The translations under genes and the position numbers were made by a program. A DNA stretch of 64,000 nucleotides from CAYILR01 sp964364175 (GTDB taxonomy: Bacteria; Bdellovibrionota; UBA1018). Each line of letters begins with the position of its first letter. Within the stretch, counting starts at the first letter, position 1. The notes beneath the pieces were generated by a model. That model was given only the letters and a program-made list of their open reading frames with translations, searched no databases and was not told the origin of the DNA. The stretch covers positions 16,887 to 80,886 of the forward strand of contig CAYILR010000015.1 in NCBI GenBank assembly GCA_964364175.1, read 5' to 3'. Below are positions 50,286 to 60,124 of the stretch, piece by piece.

Positions 50286-50981
50286 TCACGCCTGGACACA
50301 ACAATGATATCCAATTTGCATCTCGGCGAACTTGGCGAGCGCTACATGATGTGCATGAGCGTATAGGATGCTTGTGCCAACCAAGAGTGGCACAGACGGG
50401 GCGCGGAGCACTCGGCCGAAGATGCCGACCTCGCCAAGCTCCAGGCCATCGACGGTCGCGTCGGGGGCCATGATGTTGCCGTGATAGTCCACGGCTCGTG
50501 GGTTCGGGTTCATGGCGACAGCTTCTCGAAGCTCCCAGGACAGAGGGCCGGCGTCGGCAGTCGTGACCATGGGGTTGCTGATGAGGATGGACGTGGCCGA
50601 GACACGAGCCGACACGACCCAGGTGCCATTCAGGAGTGGGTTGGCGGAGCCAGACAGCCGGAGCCACTTCCTAGCCATAGATGTCGTGCTCGACGTGAGG
50701 CCGTTGACCTGGAGGAAGCCGGGCGTGGCAGTGAGTGCTACCGAAGCTCCGAAGCCGGAGTCGAGGACGCGACCCAGGTATCTGGTGCCGCCTACCGGGC
50801 TGTTGAGCGCCTGCAACGCGAAGTCGACATCGAACACCTCGTCAGGGTTGAGGGGATCGAAGCCGTAGGTGCCGACCTGGAAGCTCCAGTCGCCGAGCAA
50901 GACAGCCTCGGCCAGACCACGGGCGAGAAGCTCTCTCGCGTAGTCCGTGAGACCGGCGCTGACAGACTGGATAAGGGTCAT
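50286..50981 (-). CDS. structural protein, tail or neck type
   Basis: 231 residues, beta-rich after an N-terminal helix (SAGLTDYARELLARGLAEAV). Segments such as GFLQVNGLTSSTTSMARKWL and NPLLNGTWVVSARVSATSIL resemble phage structural beta-domains, and the C-terminal half (VPLLVGTSILYAHAH) ends in a hydrophobic strand. Similar style to the protein at 58208-59113. No family is named. Confidence 0.6.
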   Translation of the reverse strand: MTLIQSVSAGLTDYARELLARGLAEAVLLGDWSFQVGTYGFDPLNPDEVFDVDFALQALNSPVGGTRYLGRVLDSGFGASVALTATPGFLQVNGLTSSTTSMARKWLRLSGSANPLLNGTWVVSARVSATSILISNPMVTTADAGPLSWELREAVAMNPNPRAVDYHGNIMAPDATVDGLELGEVGIFGRVLRAPSVPLLVGTSILYAHAHHVALAKFAEMQIGYHCCVQA

Positions 50982-50984
50982 ACT

Positions 50985-52085
50985 TCAAGTCTTCCGCGGG
51001 ATGGGGCTCAAGGCCAGGGTCTTGGTGGTCCCGTCTGGCATCGTCAGCATGACGTGGCGAACATCGAAGTAGAAGCCGTCTTTGAACCGGTCCGCCACAG
51101 CCGCGTTCATGCGATGGCGATCCTGCTCGGCCTGGTCGTTCGGGACATAGGCCCAGGTGACATGCGGCTTGAACGAATCGTGTGCGCCGACCTCGACGCC
51201 TTCCTGCTCCAGGACCAGCCGCATCATCCGGTACAGACGCTCGACCTCGCCACGAGGCTCTGCGCGCGCTGGCAGCCACAATGCCTTCTCGCCCTGCTCC
51301 TCGTTCGGACCGAAGTCCTGGAGGCCGCTGTTGGGGTCCACGTAGAGCCTAAACGGCGGTACCTTCCGGCAGGCCGCACGCAGGAGCGATGTGATCGTCG
51401 AAAGCTCGCCTGGCTGATACTCTTTGTTCCCCACGAACAGAAGCGTCAGGTGTGGAGCGTAACCATGGTTGGCCGTCACCGGGTCCGGGAACCTCCGGGC
51501 GTACTTGTCTGGGATCGGGATGGTGACCACGACGGCGCTGTCGCGGTCCCCGGCCGCAGACACGACCGCGGCGTCCAGGTCGTCCAGAGCCACCACACCA
51601 TCGAAGTAGACATCGTCGTAGATAGGCGCGGTCGGTGAGTTGGCGATGCGCTCGTAAGCCTGGATGGCGAGCGTAGCCTGCAAGCTTGCGCGAATGGCGC
51701 GCTTGGCGTCGTTCAGGTCCACACCAGCGAACCGGCGGACGCCCTTCTCCACCAACTCGGCCTTCTTCTTCGAGATGGCTGCGAACTCCTCGACGCCTTG
51801 CTTCGTGAGCTTGAGCTTGCCGCCCTTGGTCTCGTGGACCGAGCCACGGTCCTTCAAGTCTTGGATTGCACGCTTCTTGCCGTCAGGTGAAAGCTCCTTG
51901 CCGTGCTTGCCAGACCAGAACAACTCGGTGAGCACCTTGTTGCGCTTGCCCTTCTTTGACGCGGCTTCTGCGAGGTAGCCGGCGGCGGCTTCCAGTGCAA
52001 GCGTCGTTGAAGTCGGGAGACCATAGGCGGTCAGACGCTCCACGAGTGTATCCAGGCGGGCAGACAGGAGATACGAGGAAGTCAT
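50985..52085 (-). CDS. 2H phosphoesterase / 2'-5' RNA ligase-like protein with winged-helix part
   Basis: 366 residues. The C-terminal half is a 2H domain with both catalytic motifs: HLTL at 212-215 and HVTW at 308-311, about 95 residues apart, as usual for the family. Such enzymes hydrolyse or form 2',5' and cyclic phosphodiester bonds; in viruses some destroy host signalling nucleotides, so an anti-defence or RNA-repair role is conceivable. Residues 50-110 resemble a winged helix (ELFWSGKHGKELSPDGKKRA). The start overlaps the upstream stop (ATGA). Confidence 0.78.
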   Translation of the reverse strand: MTSSYLLSARLDTLVERLTAYGLPTSTTLALEAAAGYLAEAASKKGKRNKVLTELFWSGKHGKELSPDGKKRAIQDLKDRGSVHETKGGKLKLTKQGVEEFAAISKKKAELVEKGVRRFAGVDLNDAKRAIRASLQATLAIQAYERIANSPTAPIYDDVYFDGVVALDDLDAAVVSAAGDRDSAVVVTIPIPDKYARRFPDPVTANHGYAPHLTLLFVGNKEYQPGELSTITSLLRAACRKVPPFRLYVDPNSGLQDFGPNEEQGEKALWLPARAEPRGEVERLYRMMRLVLEQEGVEVGAHDSFKPHVTWAYVPNDQAEQDRHRMNAAVADRFKDGFYFDVRHVMLTMPDGTTKTLALSPIPRKT

Positions 52086-52477
52086 GCACCAGATTGGCTT
52101 GCCGCCCGCATTCGTTCAATGAAGTGGCGTATCCACCACGGGCTTGGCAACTGTTCGGCTGCTGCTGCCATCACTCGTAGCTCAGTAGACTCAGCCCCAA
52201 ACACGTCTTCAACCAACAACAGGAAGCTGAACACGGTTTGATCGTTCGGGTGCTCGTAGGGTCTAGGGTCCATCTTGATGTACTGAGCTACTCGATCGAG
52301 TAAAATCGGAAGAGCGAGCGCGCGGTTGTTCACCAGCACCGCCAGAGCATCCGCGTAGGCTTGATGCTGGCGGACTATGGTGCTGGCGAGTCGAAACCCA
52401 CTAGCGACAGAGGTTCCAAACTGGGCGGCTTCGAGGTTACTCACCACACGCTCGACCGAAGCAATGTGCTCGGTCAT
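52082..52477 (-). CDS. small hypothetical helical protein
   Basis: 131 residues, mostly helical, no recognised family. It is coupled on both sides by ATGA overlaps, to the 2H gene downstream and to the 52474-52962 gene upstream. The central segment NNRALALPILLDRVAQYIKM is hydrophobic but not a clear membrane helix. Confidence 0.65.
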   Translation of the reverse strand: MTEHIASVERVVSNLEAAQFGTSVASGFRLASTIVRQHQAYADALAVLVNNRALALPILLDRVAQYIKMDPRPYEHPNDQTVFSFLLLVEDVFGAESTELRVMAAAAEQLPSPWWIRHFIERMRAASQSGA

Positions 52478-52962
52478 CGTGTCACGGTGCGAAGGGCGTC
52501 CCTACCGTCGCTGGCTCGGTACAATTCCACCCAACCCTTGTTGACGATGCGGTCCAAGATAGGCTTTCGAGCGTCTACACCATGAGGAAGGAGAACGGAC
52601 TTCCAGGAGGTCAAAAAGTAGCCGAGGCCAACGTAGCCGGTTCCGGCGAAATGCTCCTCGCAGCGCTTCACTTCGGCGTAAAACACCTCTTCTTCACTGC
52701 CTGGACCGGTTGAGGCGGCTACAGAACCGCGAATGACAATCGGGTCACGGCGCTCGCGGCGTTCTCCACGTTCTCCAGTGGAGCGCGGCTTGATCACCAA
52801 GGTTCCGCGGTTCTCTCCATCGCGTGGATGGAAGATAAGGAACACGACTTTGGACAGATCGACCGTGGCCGGAAGCTCCGGCGTTGCGACGTAGTATTCG
52901 TCGTTGTTGCTATCGATCTTGATGGTAGTCGGAATTTCAAACTGATCAGAGGGCATCTTCAT
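52474..52962 (-). CDS. hypothetical protein
   Basis: 162 residues. The beta-rich N-terminal half (DEYYVATPELPATVDLSKVV, FLIFHPRDGENRGTLVIKPR) is followed by a charged Arg/Glu loop and a helical C-terminus. The ATG at 52962 overlaps the upstream stop, so the longer frame to 53181 is rejected. Function unknown. Confidence 0.65.
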   Translation of the reverse strand: MKMPSDQFEIPTTIKIDSNNDEYYVATPELPATVDLSKVVFLIFHPRDGENRGTLVIKPRSTGERGERRERRDPIVIRGSVAASTGPGSEEEVFYAEVKRCEEHFAGTGYVGLGYFLTSWKSVLLPHGVDARKPILDRIVNKGWVELYRASDGRDALRTVTR

Positions 52963-53603
52963 CTCGAATGGCGGACAGCGGCGTGTAGACCAGTAACCGC
53001 AAAGTGAAGCTCCTGAATGGTCAATAGACCTCGTCGGCGAATCCGATAGCGGTGCCCGGTCCAAGCACCAGGCACAGCCGCCGTACACCATATATCCAAC
53101 TGTAGCACCGGGCAATGACCAACTTGGATGATCTCCACGTACTCGTCTTTTGTATTGACAAGCACGGCACCTTTCACCCAATCTGGCAGAGAGGTGAGGC
53201 GCGTAGCCCCTCGGGCGGCAAAGAGGCCAATGTCTCCGCTCCGGCAGACGAGCGACTTGGCGGTGCGTTCGAGCGCCTCCTCAAGCTCGGCCTTAGCGTT
53301 CTCGGCGGGCTGGCTAATGACCTTCAAGGCGTTCTTGACGGCGGCTGTGACATCGGTCGGTTCTACGGCCGGGAGAGGTGGCTTCGTCTGAACGAAGTAA
53401 TTGTGCCAGGCAGCGCGGAGGTCGAGGTTCAAGGCCGCTGGTCCGCGCTGGCGAAGAATAGTCGCGGAGTCGATCATAGCCGTCGGTACAGCCGGTTTGG
53501 GGAAATCCGCAGCCAAGTCCACGATGTCCCATGGCTCCAGGCCGTGGACGAAACGGACACCAGGAGAAGGTTCGACAGGGGTGCTGGTAAGGAGGACCTT
53601 CAT
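52959..53603 (-). CDS. hypothetical protein
   Basis: 214 residues. An extended N-terminus, a helical middle (ENAKAELEEALERTAKSLVC) and a beta-rich C-terminal part (DWVKGAVLVNTKDEYVEIIQ, DIWCTAAVPGAWTGHRYRIR), not assigned to any family. Coupled to the next gene by ATGA; there is a 45-nt gap upstream. Confidence 0.65.
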   Translation of the reverse strand: MKVLLTSTPVEPSPGVRFVHGLEPWDIVDLAADFPKPAVPTAMIDSATILRQRGPAALNLDLRAAWHNYFVQTKPPLPAVEPTDVTAAVKNALKVISQPAENAKAELEEALERTAKSLVCRSGDIGLFAARGATRLTSLPDWVKGAVLVNTKDEYVEIIQVGHCPVLQLDIWCTAAVPGAWTGHRYRIRRRGLLTIQELHFAVTGLHAAVRHSR

Positions 53604-53648
53604 GGCCCCACCTCACACGCAATACGTTGTTTTGTCAAGCGCGATCAG

Positions 53649-53924
53649 CTAGTCGGGCCAGTAGCGGACCACAGCAGCGAGGACCGTACCCTCAATACTG
53701 ATCTTGGCAACGAAATGGTCGGTGGCGCGGCCAACGCTGTCGAGCACGAACACCGGGGTCCGTTCCATATCGTTCGGACAGCCGAATAAGGAATAGCGGT
53801 CCATGATGTTGCGAAGAGATCGCGCACACGCCTCTAGGTCAGCGCGCACTTCGGCTCTGGACTTTTGTAGCCCAAGCTCCTCGATGAAACGGACGGCCAC
53901 AACATCCAGAACGTTATGACTCAT
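53649..53924 (-). CDS. small hypothetical protein
   Basis: 91 residues. Helical N-terminal half, beta C-terminal half (RTPVFVLDSVGRATDHFVAK, ISIEGTVLAAVVRYWPD). No recognised family. No good ribosome-binding site, but the gene lies 5 nt after the previous one. Confidence 0.6.
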   Translation of the reverse strand: MSHNVLDVVAVRFIEELGLQKSRAEVRADLEACARSLRNIMDRYSLFGCPNDMERTPVFVLDSVGRATDHFVAKISIEGTVLAAVVRYWPD

Positions 53925-53929
53925 ATGTG

Positions 53930-54148
53930 TCAGTTGCCAGTTGCCGGGATGTCATTGGTCTTCGATTGCTTCAATCTCGTCTCGGCCCCAAAGCGGTCAT
54001 CGAAGGCGCCTGACAAGGCGAGCCCTGTCCACGCTGGGTCGCGCTCTACCACCACGCAACCGCCAATGACCTGATGAGTTTCCTCGAAAGCTGGTAGACG
54101 TCGAGTCGTGTAGACGATCTGTATGTTGTCGATGTAGTGGTTGGCCAT
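53930..54148 (-). CDS. small hypothetical protein
   Basis: 72 residues, beta-rich in the first 50 (HYIDNIQIVYTTRRL, HQVIGGCVVVERDPAW). No family recognised. GGACCT lies before the ATG. A 71-nt gap separates it from the ribonucleotide reductase gene downstream. Confidence 0.6.
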   Translation of the reverse strand: MANHYIDNIQIVYTTRRLPAFEETHQVIGGCVVVERDPAWTGLALSGAFDDRFGAETRLKQSKTNDIPATGN

Positions 54149-54219
54149 AATAGGTCCTTGCTGTCGGCGCCTGGCTGTGTTGAAAAGATTGTGCGCTCAG
54201 CCGAGGACGTGACGCCTAA

Positions 54220-56346
54220 TCACTTGACGGGGCAGCCTCCAGCACACTCAATCTCGATAGTCGTGACTTGCTTTGGTCCTTGGTGCGCGTCGAACTGCGC
54301 CTTCGTGAGTGGCTGAATCGGCGTGTTCTTGCGACTCTTCTCTGGAAAGACCGTCGTCCCTTTCAGCCGGGGCAGGTATTTCATCAGCATTTCCTCCATC
54401 GCATCCTCACTCGGCATGTCCTCAGGCCGGAGGTTGATGGTGAAGCTGATGGCGTTGTCGACGTAGTGCTCTTGGAACATGGCCTGGGTCGCCAGGCTGT
54501 CCTCCATCGACACCTCGTACTGACTCTCCAACACCTCGGCCGGATCGAATCCGATCGCCCGAACCTTGGTGACCAAAGGGTCTTCGCACCAGAAGACCGC
54601 GATGCTCGTATCCTTGGCGTCATCGTCGCGGAAGACCTCGATGCCATCAGTGCGCAGCTTGGTGAGGCTCGTGTCCATGTCCGAGTAGCGGACCAGGCGC
54701 TTGTACCAGGGGGCCATCATAGACTGCCCGCTACCGGTGGTACCGGGGAGTGTCACGATCGTGCCTGTGGGCGCAAGCGTCGTGAACTTCACCGGAATCG
54801 GAATCCCCATCTTTTGGGCGTAGGAGGTCGCGGACTCGATCACGGCCTGCTTCATCTCCTTGAGCGTGTTGATGACCCACGAGTTTTTGTAGCTGTCGGA
54901 GTAGCGGATGCCATGGAGCGCGAGCCAGGCGTGGTAGCCGAAGAAGCCGACGCCGATGCGGCGGTTCTGATCTACGATTTTGCGTTGGCGAGGCTGGGGA
55001 ATGTCACTGAAAGTGGCGCGTACCAACCAACGCGCCATGAGGCGGAAGGCTTCCTTCATCGCCATCACCGGACGGTAGCCACTAGGCGATGGCGCGAAAT
55101 ACTCCATATTGATATGGCCGAGGTTACACGCTTCCCAAGGATTGAGTGAAATTTCGCCGCAAGGGTTGCTACATACAACATCAGGATCGTTCTTCCTAGC
55201 TAAACTGATGTTCCACAGTCCAGGTTCTCCGTTCTCGCGCTTACCAAGTACCACCGCGCGAGCTACTTGATGCGCGTGCTTGTATAACTCGTTGTATGGA
55301 TTGTTGTAGGCGGCCTGGAACTCGTCATCGACCTCGACCGAGATGTTGGTCGTCCAGTGGAGACCGTCCTGCGACTTGCAGTTGATGAACTCGAAGATGT
55401 CGTGGTCCTTCCAGTTCTTCACCGACATGCGCGAAGAGCGACGCTTGCCGCCAGCGATGACGCACGCTGCGAGATCATGGTCGAGGGCCATGGTATCGAG
55501 GCTGGTGAGACGACGGCCGTAGCAGCCATTGAGGCGCTTGGTGAAGGCGATCAGCGTCTCAACCAGCGGTCCTGGACCGCAGGCGATACCACCAGAGGTC
55601 TTGAGCGGCGTCCCACGAGGACGGACCGGGGTAACATCGATGGTCAGGACGACCTCAGACGCCTCAGGATCGACTTCCGCGAAGCCAGCGTCCTCACCGA
55701 AGGCCAAGCGCAAGGGGGTTCCCACGGCGTCCACCCAGCCCTCACGGGAATCCGGTACGACGAAGGTGTGACCAGGCTCGGAGCCGTCGTGCTTCGACAA
55801 CAGGTGCTCGAACTCACCGATGTTCGGATGGTCCGGATCACAGATCACATGGAGGTGAATCATGCGTTTCACCTCAGGTTGAAGCTCCATGTAGCGGTTG
55901 GAGTAGTTGGCTCCTACGCCGCCACCCTGCATCAGTTCGTCGAACAGAAAGGTGTAGTGCGCCGAGGGCTCGTTCTCGTCAATGTGACTGACATGACAGT
56001 TGAATATGAACTGTCGGCCCTTTCTGCCGCTGGCGGAGAGGTGGCGGCCAGCAGGGAGGGCACCCATGTCGAACAGGAGCTTGATCAGGGCTTCGCGTTC
56101 GTCAGGCTCGACGTAGCGACTGTCCACGAGGCCCAAGTTGCCGTCGACGACTCGGACTACCGTCTCGGCCCAGGTTTCTTTGGTATCAGCAGGAGTGATT
56201 TGTGCGTATGTACGGTTGAAGACTTCAAGGCCAATGGGTCCCCAGTTGACGGGCTTGGCCAGGAAGGTGTCTAGGTCGGTTGGCGAAGCTGCCTTGCGAC
56301 GAAAAGTAAAGGAGCCAATGGGAGACGCTTGTGCGATGTCCAACAT
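54220..56346 (-). CDS. nrdJ: class II (adenosylcobalamin-dependent) ribonucleoside-triphosphate reductase
   Basis: 708 residues, near the 739 of the Lactobacillus leichmannii enzyme. All key residues line up with it: C117 (FNCHVSH), the radical cysteine C396 and E398 in NPCGEI, and C407 in ACNLG; offsets from the reference numbering are constant. PTGTIV and the GSGQSM loop are present. The C-terminus ends CAGGCPVK, giving the redox cysteine pair (C701, C705). It reduces ribonucleotides with coenzyme B12 and needs no oxygen, so it depends on host or scavenged cobalamin. CGAGGA before the ATG at 56346 fixes the start. Confidence 0.93.
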   Translation of the reverse strand: MLDIAQASPIGSFTFRRKAASPTDLDTFLAKPVNWGPIGLEVFNRTYAQITPADTKETWAETVVRVVDGNLGLVDSRYVEPDEREALIKLLFDMGALPAGRHLSASGRKGRQFIFNCHVSHIDENEPSAHYTFLFDELMQGGGVGANYSNRYMELQPEVKRMIHLHVICDPDHPNIGEFEHLLSKHDGSEPGHTFVVPDSREGWVDAVGTPLRLAFGEDAGFAEVDPEASEVVLTIDVTPVRPRGTPLKTSGGIACGPGPLVETLIAFTKRLNGCYGRRLTSLDTMALDHDLAACVIAGGKRRSSRMSVKNWKDHDIFEFINCKSQDGLHWTTNISVEVDDEFQAAYNNPYNELYKHAHQVARAVVLGKRENGEPGLWNISLARKNDPDVVCSNPCGEISLNPWEACNLGHINMEYFAPSPSGYRPVMAMKEAFRLMARWLVRATFSDIPQPRQRKIVDQNRRIGVGFFGYHAWLALHGIRYSDSYKNSWVINTLKEMKQAVIESATSYAQKMGIPIPVKFTTLAPTGTIVTLPGTTGSGQSMMAPWYKRLVRYSDMDTSLTKLRTDGIEVFRDDDAKDTSIAVFWCEDPLVTKVRAIGFDPAEVLESQYEVSMEDSLATQAMFQEHYVDNAISFTINLRPEDMPSEDAMEEMLMKYLPRLKGTTVFPEKSRKNTPIQPLTKAQFDAHQGPKQVTTIEIECAGGCPVK

Positions 56347-56422
56347 ATATCCTCGGTGTTGCTTGTCGTCGCCGGTCCCGTGGCGACGTAAGGACAGGGT
56401 GGCCTTCAACCGACGGACCTGT

Positions 56423-57478
<1,056 letters not shown>

Positions 57479-57491
57479 GTGTAGTAGTCCT

Positions 57492-58154
57492 CTACGTGCG
57501 AATCACAGCCAGGTCGATCATCTTCGAGATGAAACGAGCCCGGAAGCTAGCGTCTCCGAGGGAGAAGGCCAAGCCCTCATGACGAGCAGCTTGATTCGTT
57601 CGCAGGACCACTACTACATGAGTCGGTTGTTTGTAGGAACCATCTATCAAATGCTTCGCATAGCGCCCTTCCTCCCTCAAAGAAGGATTCGGGAACGTCA
57701 CGAGCCCCTTATCAAGGGCGGGCTCATCGCCGATGGCGGCACGAATGAGAGTTTGGGAAGCACGTTGGATACCGCGGTAGCGCAAGATCAAGAGGCGCCA
57801 CCACCACTCCAAAGGTCCGTCCACCTCGGTAAGCTCGCGGTGTTTCATCGCGGTCCAGAAAACGCCGTGCTGCGGGGCTCGTGCTCCGAGGTAGATTGGC
57901 ATCTGTCGGCGTTCGTCAGCGTTAGGAGGCACGCCGAGCACATCGCAGAACTGGCGCCAGGTCTCCTGGACACGAGGCCGTGCCAACAACTGTACCTGAG
58001 TTGCAATCGGCCCGTCGTCGGCCTTGCGCATCTCGAACGTGGCCCGGTCCAGGTCCGGGATCCCCGTCCATTGCAGCCACAACTGCGTCAGCGCAGGATG
58101 GGCTCGCTGCATCGCACCGATGACGCCGACCTGCACGATCTTCGGTTTCGTCAC
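57492..58154 (-). CDS. hypothetical protein
   Basis: 220 residues with GTG start and GCGAGG upstream. Trp-rich helical middle (FWTAMKHRELTEVDGPLEWW) and strands near the C-terminus (QPTHVVVVLRTNQAARHEGL). No family recognised. It lies 13 nt before the gene at 56423 and could belong to the same transcript. Confidence 0.65.
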   Translation of the reverse strand: MTKPKIVQVGVIGAMQRAHPALTQLWLQWTGIPDLDRATFEMRKADDGPIATQVQLLARPRVQETWRQFCDVLGVPPNADERRQMPIYLGARAPQHGVFWTAMKHRELTEVDGPLEWWWRLLILRYRGIQRASQTLIRAAIGDEPALDKGLVTFPNPSLREEGRYAKHLIDGSYKQPTHVVVVLRTNQAARHEGLAFSLGDASFRARFISKMIDLAVIRT

Positions 58155-58207
58155 AGAGCCTCGCTGGGAGGTCTGTGTAGCGGGCGGTCGGGGTGCTCGT
58201 CAACCGG

Positions 58208-59113
58208 CTAGTCGGCAACGAGGTTGAACGCCTTGATGAAGACGCCAGCCGTGAGCGCCGGAATGGACACCGTCACGCCCAATGACACCGGCGGGTTCAC
58301 ATCGGCGTCGTAGTTCCCAAGGACGAAGGTGCCGGCCGGAGTCGATCCTAGGGCCGTGATGGGGCCGTTGATGATCGAAGGAGTAGCGCTAAGGACCGCG
58401 CCCAGCGAGTCGTAGACCTGATACGGAGCCGTGGTGAGGCTGATAGCCCCTAGGCTCGGGATGTCAGCAAAGACTTCGATCTGTCGAGGACGAAGCAGGG
58501 GCAAGGGCAGCCGAAACTGGTACGTCTGGATGCCGCTGGCCGCCGAGTTGTAGAGGAGCAGGCCCAAGTTCTGCGCACCAGACGAGTGCTTGGTCTGAGA
58601 ATCCGTGATGTTCGGCCCCTTCACCACGTCACAGCGTTGAGGGAACGGGCCAGGGATAACACCATCTTCGATAACGCTAAGAAGCGAACCCGCCTGCAAG
58701 ACGGGCGGTTGACTCAGCATCGACGTAGCGAGCGGCGTAGCTCCTGTGTGCCTGATCCAGAGCACAGCCAGGGAATTCGGGTTGGGATCGCCAGAACGGG
58801 CCAGGATACCGTTGCGCAGCGTGTAGTAAGCCGGGCTACCACCGATGCCTTGTATATCATCATGATCGGCCGTGACTGTGTAGTCCTCAGGTATCGCGGG
58901 CGTTGGCACCGTGACCTGAACGCCTGCTGACTCGTGAGCCAGCACACCGTTGGGTAGCAGATACGTGCCTGGATCGAACTCCAGCAGCGTGGGAGTCAAG
59001 ATCGAAGGCGCGAATCCCTCATAGAGCCCAGGTGTGAACAACCGCGACGCGAAGCTCTTAAAGCGGTTCTGGGTTAGAAGCGCGCCAAAGTCCCAAACTC
59101 TTCCTTGTGCCAT
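58208..59113 (-). CDS. probable virion structural protein
   Basis: 301 residues, almost entirely beta-structured, with PSILTPTLLEFDPGTYLLPN and a C-terminal Gly/Val-rich half (PVSLGVTVSIPALTAGVFIK). The composition and fold prediction fit a baseplate or neck/decoration protein. No named family. It lies among hypothetical genes between NrdJ and the capsid region. Confidence 0.6.
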   Translation of the reverse strand: MAQGRVWDFGALLTQNRFKSFASRLFTPGLYEGFAPSILTPTLLEFDPGTYLLPNGVLAHESAGVQVTVPTPAIPEDYTVTADHDDIQGIGGSPAYYTLRNGILARSGDPNPNSLAVLWIRHTGATPLATSMLSQPPVLQAGSLLSVIEDGVIPGPFPQRCDVVKGPNITDSQTKHSSGAQNLGLLLYNSAASGIQTYQFRLPLPLLRPRQIEVFADIPSLGAISLTTAPYQVYDSLGAVLSATPSIINGPITALGSTPAGTFVLGNYDADVNPPVSLGVTVSIPALTAGVFIKAFNLVAD

Positions 59114-59117
59114 CAGT

Positions 59118-59567
59118 TCACTTCACACTGTCGAGGAGTTGTGCCAGCTTCCCAGCGACAGCCGAAAGCTCGTTGGCTAGGATCTGAGCATCCTCCATCT
59201 TCATCCCAGAAGACTTCGCTCGCCGCAAAAGCGCGATGCTCTGGCCGCCGGTGCCCATCACTTTCTTCAGAGCCTCCACGATCGCCTTGCTGTCCTCCGG
59301 GAGGTCTTCGTCCTGGCCTTTCTTGGCCTTCTTCTTCCTGGCTTCAAGGATGTGCTCAACACGAGCAAGAGCGAACACCATCTGTTCGTCGACGGGCTGA
59401 TCCGGTTTCATGAACGAGGACTTGAGGATGGACTGCGCAATGTGAGTGACGAGGCCCCAATCCTTATCGTTAAAGGCATCTTCCTTCTTCTTGCGCTGAC
59501 GACGCACGATGCCCTTGGCCTTCTTCCAAGCCTTCTCCTCAGAAGCTGTGTCGACCCAGCCGGGCAT
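59118..59567 (-). CDS. small helical protein
   Basis: 149 residues, strongly helical and charged; Lys-rich first half (KAWKKAKGIVRRQRKKKEDA) and an acidic loop (KKAKKGQDEDLPEDSK). Ends in a hydrophobic helix (SAVAGKLAQLLDSVK). Not recognised; it ends 4 nt before the 58208-59113 gene. Confidence 0.65.
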   Translation of the reverse strand: MPGWVDTASEEKAWKKAKGIVRRQRKKKEDAFNDKDWGLVTHIAQSILKSSFMKPDQPVDEQMVFALARVEHILEARKKKAKKGQDEDLPEDSKAIVEALKKVMGTGGQSIALLRRAKSSGMKMEDAQILANELSAVAGKLAQLLDSVK

Positions 59568-59606
59568 GGTGGCCTCCCTCCTCAGAGTGCGTCGGTGAGG
59601 ATACCG

Positions 59607-60122
59607 CTACTTGGGCTTTGGTGTGGCCTTTCCGCGCGAGGGGACGACCATGACCCCAGGATCTGAGAAATCCCCAGGAAGGAGAACGGACCCGCCAACA
59701 GATGCAAGTTGCCAGGCTGTTTCTGGAGGAGTGCCCAAGGCTGAAAACTGCAAGTCGAACAGAACGTCCCCACCATCCCAAACCGTGGAATGCTGGTCGC
59801 TGGTTACGATGCGCCACGGCTTCGTGGGCTCCGACAAAACGGCGAGCCGAAGCGCAAAGTTCACCAGCCAGTGACAAGCTGAGTGCCTGACATAACGCCA
59901 GTACCTCGGTGCTGGACCACGATGGCCCTCTTGCCAGTAACAGGACTCGAAGTCCGCTGGGTACATGCCCCTCTTGAACACTTGAGGGGTGTACCCGTTG
60001 ACCCGGCCGCGCTCTCGGAGAAAGAGCCCGAAGTCTTGTTCCAAGACGTCGAGCAGGAGCGGGTCCTCCAGGTGAGGTTCTACTTTCCGGGTCCAGTGCT
60101 TCTTGAAGTCGTAGTACCGCAT
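59607..60122 (-). CDS. hypothetical protein
   Basis: 171 residues, aromatic-rich, alpha/beta, with YWRYVRHSACHWLVNFALRL and WRIVTSDQHSTVWDGGDVLF. The function is unknown; proteins of this look occur in phages with large genomes. The ATG at 60122 follows the homing endonuclease stop by 2 nt; a TTG two codons upstream is possible. Confidence 0.6.
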   Translation of the reverse strand: MRYYDFKKHWTRKVEPHLEDPLLLDVLEQDFGLFLRERGRVNGYTPQVFKRGMYPADFESCYWQEGHRGPAPRYWRYVRHSACHWLVNFALRLAVLSEPTKPWRIVTSDQHSTVWDGGDVLFDLQFSALGTPPETAWQLASVGGSVLLPGDFSDPGVMVVPSRGKATPKPK

Positions 60123-60124
60123 GG

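Noticed and set aside
54268..55149. Plus-strand frames opposite the ribonucleotide reductase
   Set aside because: The minus-strand enzyme has every catalytic residue; the antisense frames are by-products of GC-rich codons.
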